Origin: Acidobacteriota bacterium
Lineage (GTDB): Bacteria > Acidobacteriota > Vicinamibacteria > Vicinamibacterales > Vicinamibacteraceae
Assembly: GCA_023418055.1 (NCBI GenBank)
Contig: JAEZDP010000028.1
Location: forward strand, 1-17,574
Direction: 5' to 3'
DNA: 17,574 nucleotides
Of the stretch, positions 1-7,270 are shown piece by piece. The position numbers were made by a program, and so were the translations under genes. Every line of letters starts with the position of its first letter. The first letter of the stretch is position 1. A model generated the notes under the pieces. It was not told the DNA's origin, searched no databases, and worked only from the letters and a program-made list of their open reading frames with translations.

Positions 1-405
1 TTCCACGAACACGCCGATCGGGGTCTCGTCGAGCGCCACGACGAGCGCGGGCGTGGCCCCGAATTCCTCCCGGTACTTCTGGTACCGGAACGTCGGCACG
101 AAGCCCGCCCCCTGCAGGATGGCCACGAGCTGATCCCGGTCGCCGACGGTGGTCTCACGTTCCTCGCGGACCTTCATGGGGCCGGCCTGCGGGGGGCCCT
201 TGAAGGTGAGCCGCGTCTCGCCGGCGTCGGCGCGAAGCCGCAGCGTGCACCGAGCCGCGCGCAGGCGGCCATCGGGCAGGTCGAACAGCGTGTCGTCCTG
301 GAGCCGACGGGACCGCCGCACTGGCAGACCGAGGCGCGCCACGGCCAGCCGCGCCTCGTCCGCCGAGGGAAACTCGAGTTTGATTTCGCGTTCGAGGCCT
401 GTCAC
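1..405 (-). CDS. CYTH-domain protein (triphosphatase / class IV adenylate cyclase-like), 3' end outside window
   Basis: Translating the minus strand from a GTG at 405-403 gives 135 open codons running off the left edge. The N-terminus has the CYTH signature ExExK (E5, E7, K9 in EREIKLEF). It is followed by RLRADAGETRLTFKGP, then RYQKYREEF and LDETPIGVFVE, the usual order of charged strands in the CYTH tunnel fold. Members hydrolyse inorganic or thiamine triphosphate, or cyclise ATP, in the cytoplasm using divalent metal; which reaction applies here cannot be told. Roughly the last quarter of the domain is missing. The GTG lies 14 nt after the htrA stop, so it is the third gene of the minus-strand operon. 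The AAGGAG at the htrA stop is the only SD-like sequence and is rather far (about 17 nt). No other in-frame start fits. Confidence 0.85.
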   Translation of the reverse strand, partial: MTGLEREIKLEFPSADEARLAVARLGLPVRRSRRLQDDTLFDLPDGRLRAARCTLRLRADAGETRLTFKGPPQAGPMKVREERETTVGDRDQLVAILQGAGFVPTFRYQKYREEFGATPALVVALDETPIGVFVE

Positions 406-419
406 CGGGCGATTGTCGC

Positions 420-1949
420 CTACTCCTTGCGGATGCTGAGAAACAGCTCCTGACCGCCACGGATGACGATCACGCGGGCGAGCCGTCCGGTCTCGATCCC
501 CTGCAGCCTCCGGTTGGCATCGGCCGCGCTCGTGACGTCCTGCCCGTTGATGCGCGTGATGACGTCGAACCGGCGCAGCCCCGACCGAGCCGCCGAGCCG
601 CCCGGATCGATGTCGGCCACCAACACGCCCTGCGTGGCCCGGGGCAGTTCGAGCCGTCGTGCCACATCCGGCGTGAGGTCGTCGAGGACGATGCCGAAGC
701 CCGCGGTCTCTTCGGCTGCACCTTCCTCGTCCGTCGTGCCGGCTTCCTGGTCGAGGTCGAGTTCGCCGATCGTCACGTTGAGCGAGACCGGTTTGGCATC
801 GCGGATGACCTTCACCGGCACGGTCGTGCCGGGCCTTGTGCGCGTCACCATCGAGACCAGCTCCTCACGCGTCGCCACGCGGCGCCCGTTGTATTCGAGG
901 ATGACGTCGCCGGGCTGAATGCCCGCCTTGGCCGCCGGACCATCCGGGCTGACCACGCTCACGACGGCCCCTTCGCGGGACGTCAGCCCGAAGTCTTCGT
1001 AGGCCTGGGCGTCGACGGCCTGAATCTGCACGCCAATCATGCCGCGGGTGACCTTGCCCGACCGCAGCTCCGGAATCAGCTCGCGGACGGCATTGATCGG
1101 CACCGCGAACCCGATGCCCATGTTCGAGGCCTGGCCGCGGTCGCTCAAGATGGCGGTGTTGATGCCCACGACCTCGCCGCGGACGTTCAGCATCGGACCG
1201 CCCGAGTTGCCGGGGTTGATGGCGGCGTCGGTCTGCAGCATCTCGACACTGCGGCCCGGCGTCACGTCGAAGGGCCGTCCGAGCGCGCTGACGACCCCCA
1301 CGGTGACCGTGTGGTTGAGGTTGAACGGGTTGCCGATGGCCACCACCCAGTCACCCGGCTGCATCTGGTCCGAATCGCCGAACTTGACCTCCACCAGCCC
1401 CTTCTCGGGCCGCGTGGCGAGGCGAATGAGCGCGCTGTCGGTGAGCGGGTCGCGCCCGACCACACTCGCTTCGTAGGTGATGTCGGTGGCGTCACCGAAA
1501 AATCCGACTTCGATCTTGCTGGCGTTCTCGACGACGTGGTTGTTCGTGAGGACGAGGCCTTCCTCGGCGTCGATCACGAAGCCGGTGCCGGCCCCGACGC
1601 TCGGACGCGGCGTGGACGGGCGGCCGCGCCGCTGACCCGGGGCTTCGTCGCCGAAGAACCGGCGGAACAGCTCGTCGCCGCCGAAGAACTGGGTCAGTTC
1701 CTCCGTGCGCGGCGTCGACTCGGTGCGGATGTTGACGACAGCAGGCGACACCTCCGAGGCGATGGTGCGGAAGGTGGTGGCGTCGATGGCGCCGCCGATG
1801 GGGGTGCTGTTGGCCGGCGGCGCGACGCCGACCGTCTGCGCCGAGGACGTGGGCGAGAGGTCGAGCCGCGAGGCGATCACCATCCCGATCGCCACTGAAG
1901 CAATGGCGACGAGCACGGTGTAGAACAGGGTGGTCTTGCGCGTGGACAT
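420..1949 (-). CDS. degQ: HtrA/DegQ-type trypsin-like serine endoprotease with two PDZ domains, membrane-anchored
   Basis: A 509-residue protein. Residues 8-27 form an uncleaved-looking hydrophobic anchor (TLFYTVLVAIASVAIGMVIA) with no lipobox, putting the protease in the periplasm. The catalytic triad is complete: H138 (TNNHVVENA), D171 (DPLTDSALIR) and S249 (NPGNSGGP). PDZ1 covers about 300-400 and PDZ2 about 426-505, separated by an acidic Glu/Asp-rich linker. The family degrades or refolds misfolded envelope proteins. I chose the ATG at 1949-1947 because a GGAGG (minus strand, 1959-1955) sits 5 nt upstream. A GTG 18 nt further up is in frame but lacks this support. It is 21 nt downstream of the M24 peptidase stop and 14 nt upstream of the CYTH gene, so an operon is likely. 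DegQ, DegP and DegS-like labels are not separable here; two PDZ domains argue against DegS. Confidence 0.95.
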   Translation of the reverse strand: MSTRKTTLFYTVLVAIASVAIGMVIASRLDLSPTSSAQTVGVAPPANSTPIGGAIDATTFRTIASEVSPAVVNIRTESTPRTEELTQFFGGDELFRRFFGDEAPGQRRGRPSTPRPSVGAGTGFVIDAEEGLVLTNNHVVENASKIEVGFFGDATDITYEASVVGRDPLTDSALIRLATRPEKGLVEVKFGDSDQMQPGDWVVAIGNPFNLNHTVTVGVVSALGRPFDVTPGRSVEMLQTDAAINPGNSGGPMLNVRGEVVGINTAILSDRGQASNMGIGFAVPINAVRELIPELRSGKVTRGMIGVQIQAVDAQAYEDFGLTSREGAVVSVVSPDGPAAKAGIQPGDVILEYNGRRVATREELVSMVTRTRPGTTVPVKVIRDAKPVSLNVTIGELDLDQEAGTTDEEGAAEETAGFGIVLDDLTPDVARRLELPRATQGVLVADIDPGGSAARSGLRRFDVITRINGQDVTSAADANRRLQGIETGRLARVIVIRGGQELFLSIRKE

Positions 1950-1954
1950 GCGAG

Positions 1955-1959
1955 CCTCC
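1955..1959 (-). promoter_or_regulatory. Shine-Dalgarno site deciding the htrA start
   Basis: Minus-strand GGAGG with a 5-nt spacer to the ATG at 1949-1947. It supports that start over the in-frame GTG at 1967-1965, which would itself lie upstream of this site. Confidence 0.7.
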
Positions 1960-1970
1960 GACAGCACGGA

Positions 1971-3152
1971 TCAGGCGGATAGACGAATGATTTCCATCTG
2001 GCGGGGGCCCGTCACCTCGACGGTGCCGTTGCCCACCAGGACATTGATTTCGGTACGCATCCCGAACTTCTCGAAATAGACGCCAGGCTCGACCGTGAAG
2101 CCGGTGCCCGGCAACAGCCGGCGCGTGTCATGTGTCTCGTAGTCGTCCATGTGGACGCCCTGGCCGTGCACCGTTTCGCCCAGGGAATGGCCCGTGCGGT
2201 GGAAGACGGCCTGTTCGTAGCCCGCCTCCCGCAGCACGTCACGGGCCGCGCGGTCGATCTCGTATCCGCGCACATCCCCGCCCGCCTCGAGTCGCGAGGC
2301 CGCCAGCGCCACGGCTGCATCGCGTGCGGCGACGATCGCGGCAAAGGCCGCGGTCATCTCGTCGGGCACGTCCGCGCCGGTGAAGGCCACCCACGAGATG
2401 TCGGCGTACACGGCCCCCGGCGTGTCGCGCTTGCCCCACAGATCGAGCAGCACCAGTTCGTTCCGGCCGATGGCCCGTGACTTCGCCTCTGACGGCTGGT
2501 AGTGCGGGTCACCGGCGCTTTCCATGGCCGCCACGACCGGCGGCGCGTCACTCACGAGACCCTCGTCGGCAAACCAGCCCACCATCTGCTGTTGCAGCGC
2601 ATGTTCGGTGAGCGCAGCGCCCCCGGCGACGGTGCGCAGGGCCTCGAACGCGCGGTCCTTGATGCGGTAGAGCGCGGCCGCCGCGGCGCGGTGGCTGGCC
2701 GCGGCCTCCGGCGACCAGGTCGCCATGAACTGCTGCACCAGATCACCCGACGACACGACGTCCACGCGGCAGGCGCGCACCTGCTCGACGGTGCCGGCAT
2801 CCACACGCGACAGGTACGGAATGGCGCAGTGCGGCGAGTACTCCATGGCCACGCGTCGGCAGCCGTCGAGCAGCGAGGCCAGGGCCTGGTCAAGCGACGC
2901 GTGCCCGGCGTAGAGCGACGTCGTGCCAGGCATGGCCTCCAGCGTGCCAGCTTCGATGCGATGGACCAATTTGCGGGGAGTCCCCTCGGCCGGAATCAGG
3001 TAATACCAGCGGCGCGTGGTCATCTTGCGCGTGGCACCCAGCCCCGCCACGGCCCGTGCGATGGGATTGACGCCCTGGAAGTCGTAGAGCAACCAACCGT
3101 CGAGTCCCTCGGCCCGCAGGGCGTTCTGGATGGCCGTGACATCGAGCGGCAT
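1971..3152 (-). CDS. M24 family metallopeptidase (Xaa-Pro aminopeptidase-like)
   Basis: A 393-residue cytoplasmic protein without signal peptide. The N-terminal half (about 1-150) resembles the creatinase/prolidase N-domain. The C-terminal half is the pita-bread domain with the five dinuclear metal ligands in order: D237 (LLDLWGK), D251 (YADISW), H322 (HRTGHSLG), E355 (FTVEPGVYF) and E368 (MRTEIN). Additional His residues in HGQGVHMDDYE fit the substrate site. Such enzymes remove N-terminal residues or split dipeptides next to proline; exact substrate preference is not visible. It heads the minus-strand operon with htrA and the CYTH gene. No SD precedes the ATG at 3152-3150. Instead a TATACT lies 6 nt upstream, suggesting leaderless translation. 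Confidence 0.92.
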   Translation of the reverse strand: MPLDVTAIQNALRAEGLDGWLLYDFQGVNPIARAVAGLGATRKMTTRRWYYLIPAEGTPRKLVHRIEAGTLEAMPGTTSLYAGHASLDQALASLLDGCRRVAMEYSPHCAIPYLSRVDAGTVEQVRACRVDVVSSGDLVQQFMATWSPEAAASHRAAAAALYRIKDRAFEALRTVAGGAALTEHALQQQMVGWFADEGLVSDAPPVVAAMESAGDPHYQPSEAKSRAIGRNELVLLDLWGKRDTPGAVYADISWVAFTGADVPDEMTAAFAAIVAARDAAVALAASRLEAGGDVRGYEIDRAARDVLREAGYEQAVFHRTGHSLGETVHGQGVHMDDYETHDTRRLLPGTGFTVEPGVYFEKFGMRTEINVLVGNGTVEVTGPRQMEIIRLSA

Positions 3153-3164
3153 GTGTCCAGTATA
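3150..3164 (-). promoter_or_regulatory. Probable leaderless promoter (-10 TATACT) of the M24 peptidase operon
   Basis: On the minus strand TATACT (3164-3159) is followed by 6 nt (GGACAC) and then the ATG. A -10 hexamer at -12 to -7 would put the transcription start on the A of the start codon. No SD-like sequence is present. No convincing -35 hexamer is seen. Confidence 0.5.
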
Positions 3165-3191
3165 GGACGCGGGGGCAGGGGGCGAGGTTTT

Positions 3192-3227
3192 CCGACGTCC
3201 GCCGACGGACGAGCGACGTCATATAAT
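3192..3227 (+). promoter_or_regulatory. Promoter and candidate operator upstream of the first VWFA gene
   Basis: A perfect TATAAT at 3222-3227 is preceded by three direct CGACG repeats starting at 3193, 3203 and 3214, that is 10 and 11 bp apart. A perfect inverted repeat, CGTCCG-CCGA-CGGACG (3196-3211), covers the place where a -35 would lie, and there is no TTGACA-like -35. Two GACGTC palindromes (3194-3199, 3215-3220) are 21 bp apart. This arrangement suits an activator-dependent promoter. The regulator is unknown. Confidence 0.5.
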
Positions 3228-3253
3228 CCGCGGTTGGGCCGGGGCAGGGCCGA

Positions 3254-3272
3254 GGGGTCGCGAACCGACCCC
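3254..3272 (+). other. GC-rich hairpin in the 5' leader of the first VWFA gene
   Basis: GGGGTCG (3254-3260) and CGACCCC (3266-3272) form a perfect 7-bp stem with the 5-nt loop CGAAC. If transcription starts near 3234 the hairpin lies in an approximately 74-nt leader, 35 nt before the ATG. It does not cover the start codon and has no U-tract. It could stabilise the mRNA or bind a factor; no known riboswitch is recognised. Confidence 0.45.
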
Positions 3273-3307
3273 CGCGTCGCCTGCGCTCAACCCGGATCGA
3301 ACAGCTT

Positions 3308-5806
3308 ATGCGCCGACTTCTCGCCTCCGGTGTCCTCGTCGTCTTCGCAGCAGGTGGCATCCTGCTCGGCCAGCAGGCGCCACCGCCGCCGGCCGACGCC
3401 GCCTCGCAGCGTCCGACCTTCCGCGCCCAGATCGACTACGTCGAGGTCTCGGTCATCGCGACCGACGACAAGGGCGACCTCGTGCGCGACCTGACAGCTT
3501 CAGACTTCGAGGTGCTCGAAGACCGGCAGCCCCAGACGATCTCGGTCTTCACGCCCGTGGAGATTCCCGTGGAACGCTATGAGCGCACGCTCGTGGACGG
3601 CAAGCCCCTCACCTACGACGTGATGACCAACGAGGGCATCCGCGACGGGCGCGTCTACGTCATCGTCCTCGACGACTACCACATCGGGGCGTTGAGGGCC
3701 GCGCAGGTGAAGATCGCGGCGAAGCGGTTCGTCGAGGACTACGTCGCCCCCAACGACATGGTGGCGGTCATCCACGCCAGCGGGCGCAGCGATGCCTCGC
3801 AGGAGTTCACGACGAGCAAGGACCTCATGCTGGCCTCCATCGACAAGTTCATGGGGATGAAGCTGCGGTCGTCCACGCTCGAGCGGCTCGACTACTACCG
3901 GCGGACGCCGTCGCTGTCGCAGGGGGGTGACACCGCGTCGCAGGAGCGCGATCGCATCCTCGATCAGCTCGATCCGGAGCGCGCGTACTTCGCACGTTCG
4001 GCCATGGAGACCCTGCGCAACACGTCACGACTGCTCGAGACCGTGAACGGCCGGCGGAAAGCGGTGCTCTACTTCAGCGAGGGCATCGACTACAACACCA
4101 TGGACGTGATGGGGCAGACGTCACGGTTCTCGACCGATGTCCTCTACGCGATGCGCGACGCCATCGGCGCGGCCACCCGCAGCAACGTCGCCTATTACGC
4201 CATCGACCCGCGCGGCCTGGTGGGGATGAGCGACGACGAGATGGACATGGACGCGCCGCCGCAGGACCCCACGCTCGGCCTCAACCCGTGGAACGTCCAG
4301 GACGAGCAGCGCCTGGCCCAGAACGCCCTGCGGTCGCTGGCCGAAGAGACAGGAGGTTTCGCCTCGGTCAACAGCAACGACTTCTCGACGGCCTTCGAGC
4401 GGGTGGTGCGCGACAGCAGCAACTACTACCTGCTCGGCTACTACCCCACCAACACGCGCCGCGACGGGCGCGTGCGCCGCATCGACGTGCGCGTCAACCG
4501 CCCGGGCGTCAAGGTCTCCGCCCGGAAGGCCTACGTGGCGCCGCGCGATCGGGAGGAGAAGCGCACCGAAGAGTCGGCCTCGGGCACGTCGCCGGAACTG
4601 CGGAGCGTGCTCAACGCGGCCCTGCCGACGCCGGGCCTGGGCCTGTCGGTGCACACCGCCACGTTCCGCGGGACGGGTGAGAAGGGCGCCGTCATGGTCA
4701 CCGTCCAGATCGACGGCAACTCGCTGCAGTTCCAGCAGGAAGGCGAGACATTCAACAACAAGCTCGAGATCTCCATGATGGCGATGGACACGTCGGGCAA
4801 GATCCAGGGCGGCGACCGTACGCAGCTCGACCTCAAACTGCGTGAGCAGACGCGCGAACTCGTGGAGCAGACCGGTTTCAGGTCCGTGCTGCAGTTCGAA
4901 CTGCCGCCGGGACGCTTCCAACTGCGCGTGGCGGCCCGTGAGCTGAATGGGGGCGCACTCGGGTCGGTCTTCAGCGATCTCGTCGTGCCCGAGTTCTCCA
5001 AGCAGCGCTTCTCGATGAGCGGCATCCTGCTCACCTCGACGGCCGCGGGGCTCACGCCCACGCCGCGCATCCCGGACGACCTCAAGGAACTGCTGCCGGC
5101 GCCGCCCACGACCATGCGCGGCTTCGGCCAGCGTGAGACGCTCTACGGCTACGTGGACGTGTACGACGCCCTGACGCCCGCCCACACGGTGGATATCGTG
5201 ACGACGGTCACCGGCACGGCCGGGACGCAGGTGTTCTCGAACACCCAGGAGCGCGCCTCCTCGGAGTTCACCGGCACGCGGGGCGGATACGGCGCGCAGT
5301 TCTCCGTGCCGCTGGCCGACTTCGCCCCCGGGCTGTATGTCCTCAAGGTGGAGGCCCTGGCCCGACTGAGCAAGGCGGAGCCCGTCTCGCGCGAGTTGAC
5401 CTTCGCCGTCTACGGGCCGCCCGGCGAAGGGACCGCGGCTGGCGCGCCGCAGATGGTGCCGGTGGCGCACGGTCCGCTGAGCAACCGCGCCACGCCGTCG
5501 GACGTCGTGATGCGGACGACCGACGAGTGGGAGTCGCTCTGGCGCTCGCTTCCCACCAAGCAGGACCCCCCCAGCGTCTCCTTCGCGGAGACGATGATGG
5601 TGGGCATCTTCGTGGGCAATCGGCCGACGGCGGGATACCGCGTCGAGGTCACGGGCGTGCGCCTCGACGGCGACACGCTGGTCGTCAGCTGGCGCGAAGT
5701 CGAGCCGGCGGCAGGCGCCGTCGTCAACCAGACGGTCACTACGCCCTTTGCCCTGGCGGCGGTCAGTCGCCACGAGGGCCCGGTCAGATTCGAAAAAGTG
5801 CCGTGA
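3308..5806 (+). CDS. Secreted VWFA-related Acidobacterial domain protein with C-terminal PrcB-like domain
   Basis: An 832-residue protein with an N-terminal signal peptide (MRRLLASGVLVVFAAGGILLG). The VWFA-like region (about 40-390) has the hallmarks of the Acidobacterial family: DLTASDFEVLEDRQPQ early, VYVIVLDDYHIG in place of the metal-site strand, and a closing NYYLLGYYPTN...RRIDVRVNRPGVKV followed by KAYVAP. A canonical DxSxS MIDAS is missing. A middle beta-rich region (about 430-700) is unassigned. The end (about 735-825: WESLWRSL, VSFAETMMVGIFVGNRPTAGY, VNQTVTTPFALAAV) looks like the PrcB C-terminal domain of protease-associated lipoproteins. The role is unknown; an extracytoplasmic binding or scaffold function is inferred. 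No clear SD precedes the ATG. The nqr operon begins 108 bp downstream on the same strand. Confidence 0.9.
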   Translation: MRRLLASGVLVVFAAGGILLGQQAPPPPADAASQRPTFRAQIDYVEVSVIATDDKGDLVRDLTASDFEVLEDRQPQTISVFTPVEIPVERYERTLVDGKPLTYDVMTNEGIRDGRVYVIVLDDYHIGALRAAQVKIAAKRFVEDYVAPNDMVAVIHASGRSDASQEFTTSKDLMLASIDKFMGMKLRSSTLERLDYYRRTPSLSQGGDTASQERDRILDQLDPERAYFARSAMETLRNTSRLLETVNGRRKAVLYFSEGIDYNTMDVMGQTSRFSTDVLYAMRDAIGAATRSNVAYYAIDPRGLVGMSDDEMDMDAPPQDPTLGLNPWNVQDEQRLAQNALRSLAEETGGFASVNSNDFSTAFERVVRDSSNYYLLGYYPTNTRRDGRVRRIDVRVNRPGVKVSARKAYVAPRDREEKRTEESASGTSPELRSVLNAALPTPGLGLSVHTATFRGTGEKGAVMVTVQIDGNSLQFQQEGETFNNKLEISMMAMDTSGKIQGGDRTQLDLKLREQTRELVEQTGFRSVLQFELPPGRFQLRVAARELNGGALGSVFSDLVVPEFSKQRFSMSGILLTSTAAGLTPTPRIPDDLKELLPAPPTTMRGFGQRETLYGYVDVYDALTPAHTVDIVTTVTGTAGTQVFSNTQERASSEFTGTRGGYGAQFSVPLADFAPGLYVLKVEALARLSKAEPVSRELTFAVYGPPGEGTAAGAPQMVPVAHGPLSNRATPSDVVMRTTDEWESLWRSLPTKQDPPSVSFAETMMVGIFVGNRPTAGYRVEVTGVRLDGDTLVVSWREVEPAAGAVVNQTVTTPFALAAVSRHEGPVRFEKVP

Positions 5807-5914
5807 TTGCGGGGAGTTGCCGCGATCGGGCGGGCACGGCGCCTTGACCCGTGGTGCGCTGGCGGGACAGACTGTTGAGTAGTTCGTCCTCGCCTTCGAA
5901 AGCGTACCCAACCG
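5807..5914 (+). promoter_or_regulatory. Intergenic region upstream of nqrA with a weak promoter candidate
   Basis: TTGACC (5844-5849) followed after 18 bp by CAGACT (5868-5873) is the best -35/-10 pair, but the -10 matches only 3 of 6. A short GCGG/CCGC hairpin (5809-5823) has no U-tract. No SD is visible before the GTG of nqrA. The nqr operon could start here or be read through from the VWFA gene. Confidence 0.25.
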
Positions 5915-7270
5915 GTGACTTACAGCAATCGCAGGGGACTCGACCTCCCCATTTCGGGACTTCCCTCGCAAGAGATCGAGGACGCGACGACAGGCCGGGT
6001 GGCCGTGGTCGCCGCCGATTCGGTGGGCTTGCGTCCGACGCTCCACGTGGCCGAAGGCGACCTCGTTCGCACTGGCCACCTGCTGTTCGAAGACAAGAAG
6101 ACCCCGGGCGTCCGCTACACCGCGCCAGCCGCCGGACGCATCGTCGGCGTGCCGCGGGGTGAGCGGCGGGCGCTGCAGAGCGTCATCATCGACACGACCG
6201 CCGGTGGTGAGGCGGGGGACCCCGAACCGCTGGCGGCCTTCGACGGCCGCGCCATCGACGCGGTGGATGCCGACTACGCGACGGCGCTCCTGCTCGAGTC
6301 GGGGCAGTGGGTGGCGCTGCGCGCACGCCCATTCTCCAAGGTGGCCAACCCGGCCGAGCGGCCTCGTGCCGTTTTCGTCACGGCGGCCGATTCCGAGCCG
6401 CTCGCGCCGCGTCCCGAGAAGGTGGCGGCTGGCCGGGACGAAGATTTCGCGGCAGGCGTTCGTGTCCTGGCAACGCTGACCGACGGCCCCGTCTATGTAT
6501 GCACCGGCGCGGAGTGGCAGCTGCCGGTGCCCACGAGCGACCGCATCCGGCACGTCCGCTTCACCGGACCGCACCCGTCGGGCACGGTGGGCTACCACAT
6601 CCATACGCTCGAACCCGCGGGCCGGGGGCGCCTGGTCTGGCACGCCGGCTACCAGGACGTCCTGGCCATCGGCCATCTGTTCCGCACCGGCGAGATCGAC
6701 ACGCGCCGCGTCGTCGCCCTGGCCGGACCGGCCGTGAAGCGCCCGAGGCTGTTACGGGTGCCGCTCGGCGCCTCGACCGACGACCTCGTGGCGGGCGAGC
6801 TGGAGGACGGCGAGGTGCGAGTGCTGTCGGGCTCGGTGCTTGCGGGCCGTGTGGCGGCCGGCACCACGGCCTTCCTGGGTCGGTACCATCGTCAGATCGC
6901 CGTGCTCTGCGAGGGTCGCCGGCGCGATCTCCTCGGATGGGCGGGGCCGGGCGTTGATCGCTTCTCCACGTTGCGGGTCTTTCTGTCGAAGCTGACGCCA
7001 TCCAAGCGCTTCGACTTCACGACGTCCACCAACGGGTCGCCGCGCGCCATCATCCCGGTCGGGCTGTACGAACGCGTGATGCCGTTCGACCTCCAGCCGA
7101 CCTACCTGCTCAAGTCCCTGGTCACGCTCGACATCGAGCGGGCCGAGCAGCTGGGATGTCTGGAACTCGACGAGGAAGATCTGGCGCTCTGCACCTTCGT
7201 GTGTCCGGGCAAGAACGACTACGGTCCACACCTGCGTCAGGTGCTGACGCTCATCGAGAAGGAAGGCTGA
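5915..7270 (+). CDS. nqrA: Na+-translocating NADH:quinone reductase subunit A
   Basis: A 451-residue protein starting at GTG 5915. The N-terminus RRGLDLPISGLP matches the conserved NqrA opening (kGLDLPi.G.P). The C-terminus GCLELDEEDLALCTFVCPGKNDYGP is the diagnostic NqrA end. The length matches the family (about 445-450). NqrA is the cytoplasmic peripheral subunit linked to quinone binding, with no membrane span, and none is visible here. RnfC, its RNF relative, would carry CxxCxxC ferredoxin-type clusters, which are absent. The gene opens the nqr operon; its TGA overlaps the nqrB ATG by one base (TGATG), indicating translational coupling. No SD is evident at its own start. Confidence 0.97.
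   Translation: MTYSNRRGLDLPISGLPSQEIEDATTGRVAVVAADSVGLRPTLHVAEGDLVRTGHLLFEDKKTPGVRYTAPAAGRIVGVPRGERRALQSVIIDTTAGGEAGDPEPLAAFDGRAIDAVDADYATALLLESGQWVALRARPFSKVANPAERPRAVFVTAADSEPLAPRPEKVAAGRDEDFAAGVRVLATLTDGPVYVCTGAEWQLPVPTSDRIRHVRFTGPHPSGTVGYHIHTLEPAGRGRLVWHAGYQDVLAIGHLFRTGEIDTRRVVALAGPAVKRPRLLRVPLGASTDDLVAGELEDGEVRVLSGSVLAGRVAAGTTAFLGRYHRQIAVLCEGRRRDLLGWAGPGVDRFSTLRVFLSKLTPSKRFDFTTSTNGSPRAIIPVGLYERVMPFDLQPTYLLKSLVTLDIERAEQLGCLELDEEDLALCTFVCPGKNDYGPHLRQVLTLIEKEG

Noticed and set aside
5809..5823. GCGG/CCGC hairpin after the long VWFA gene as intrinsic terminator
   Set aside because: The stem is only 4 bp with a 7-nt loop and no U-tract; not distinguishable from chance in GC-rich DNA.
4121..6676. 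851-codon open frame on the minus strand
   Set aside because: It is antisense to the VWFA gene and nqrA, both with clear family motifs, and its translation is Arg/His/Gly-rich, as expected for the complement of GC-rich coding DNA. It shows no recognisable domain.
7156..7269. Upstream in-frame extension of nqrB into nqrA
   Set aside because: The extension is out of frame with conserved NqrA and lacks NqrB similarity. The TGATG junction gives the normal NqrB N-terminus.
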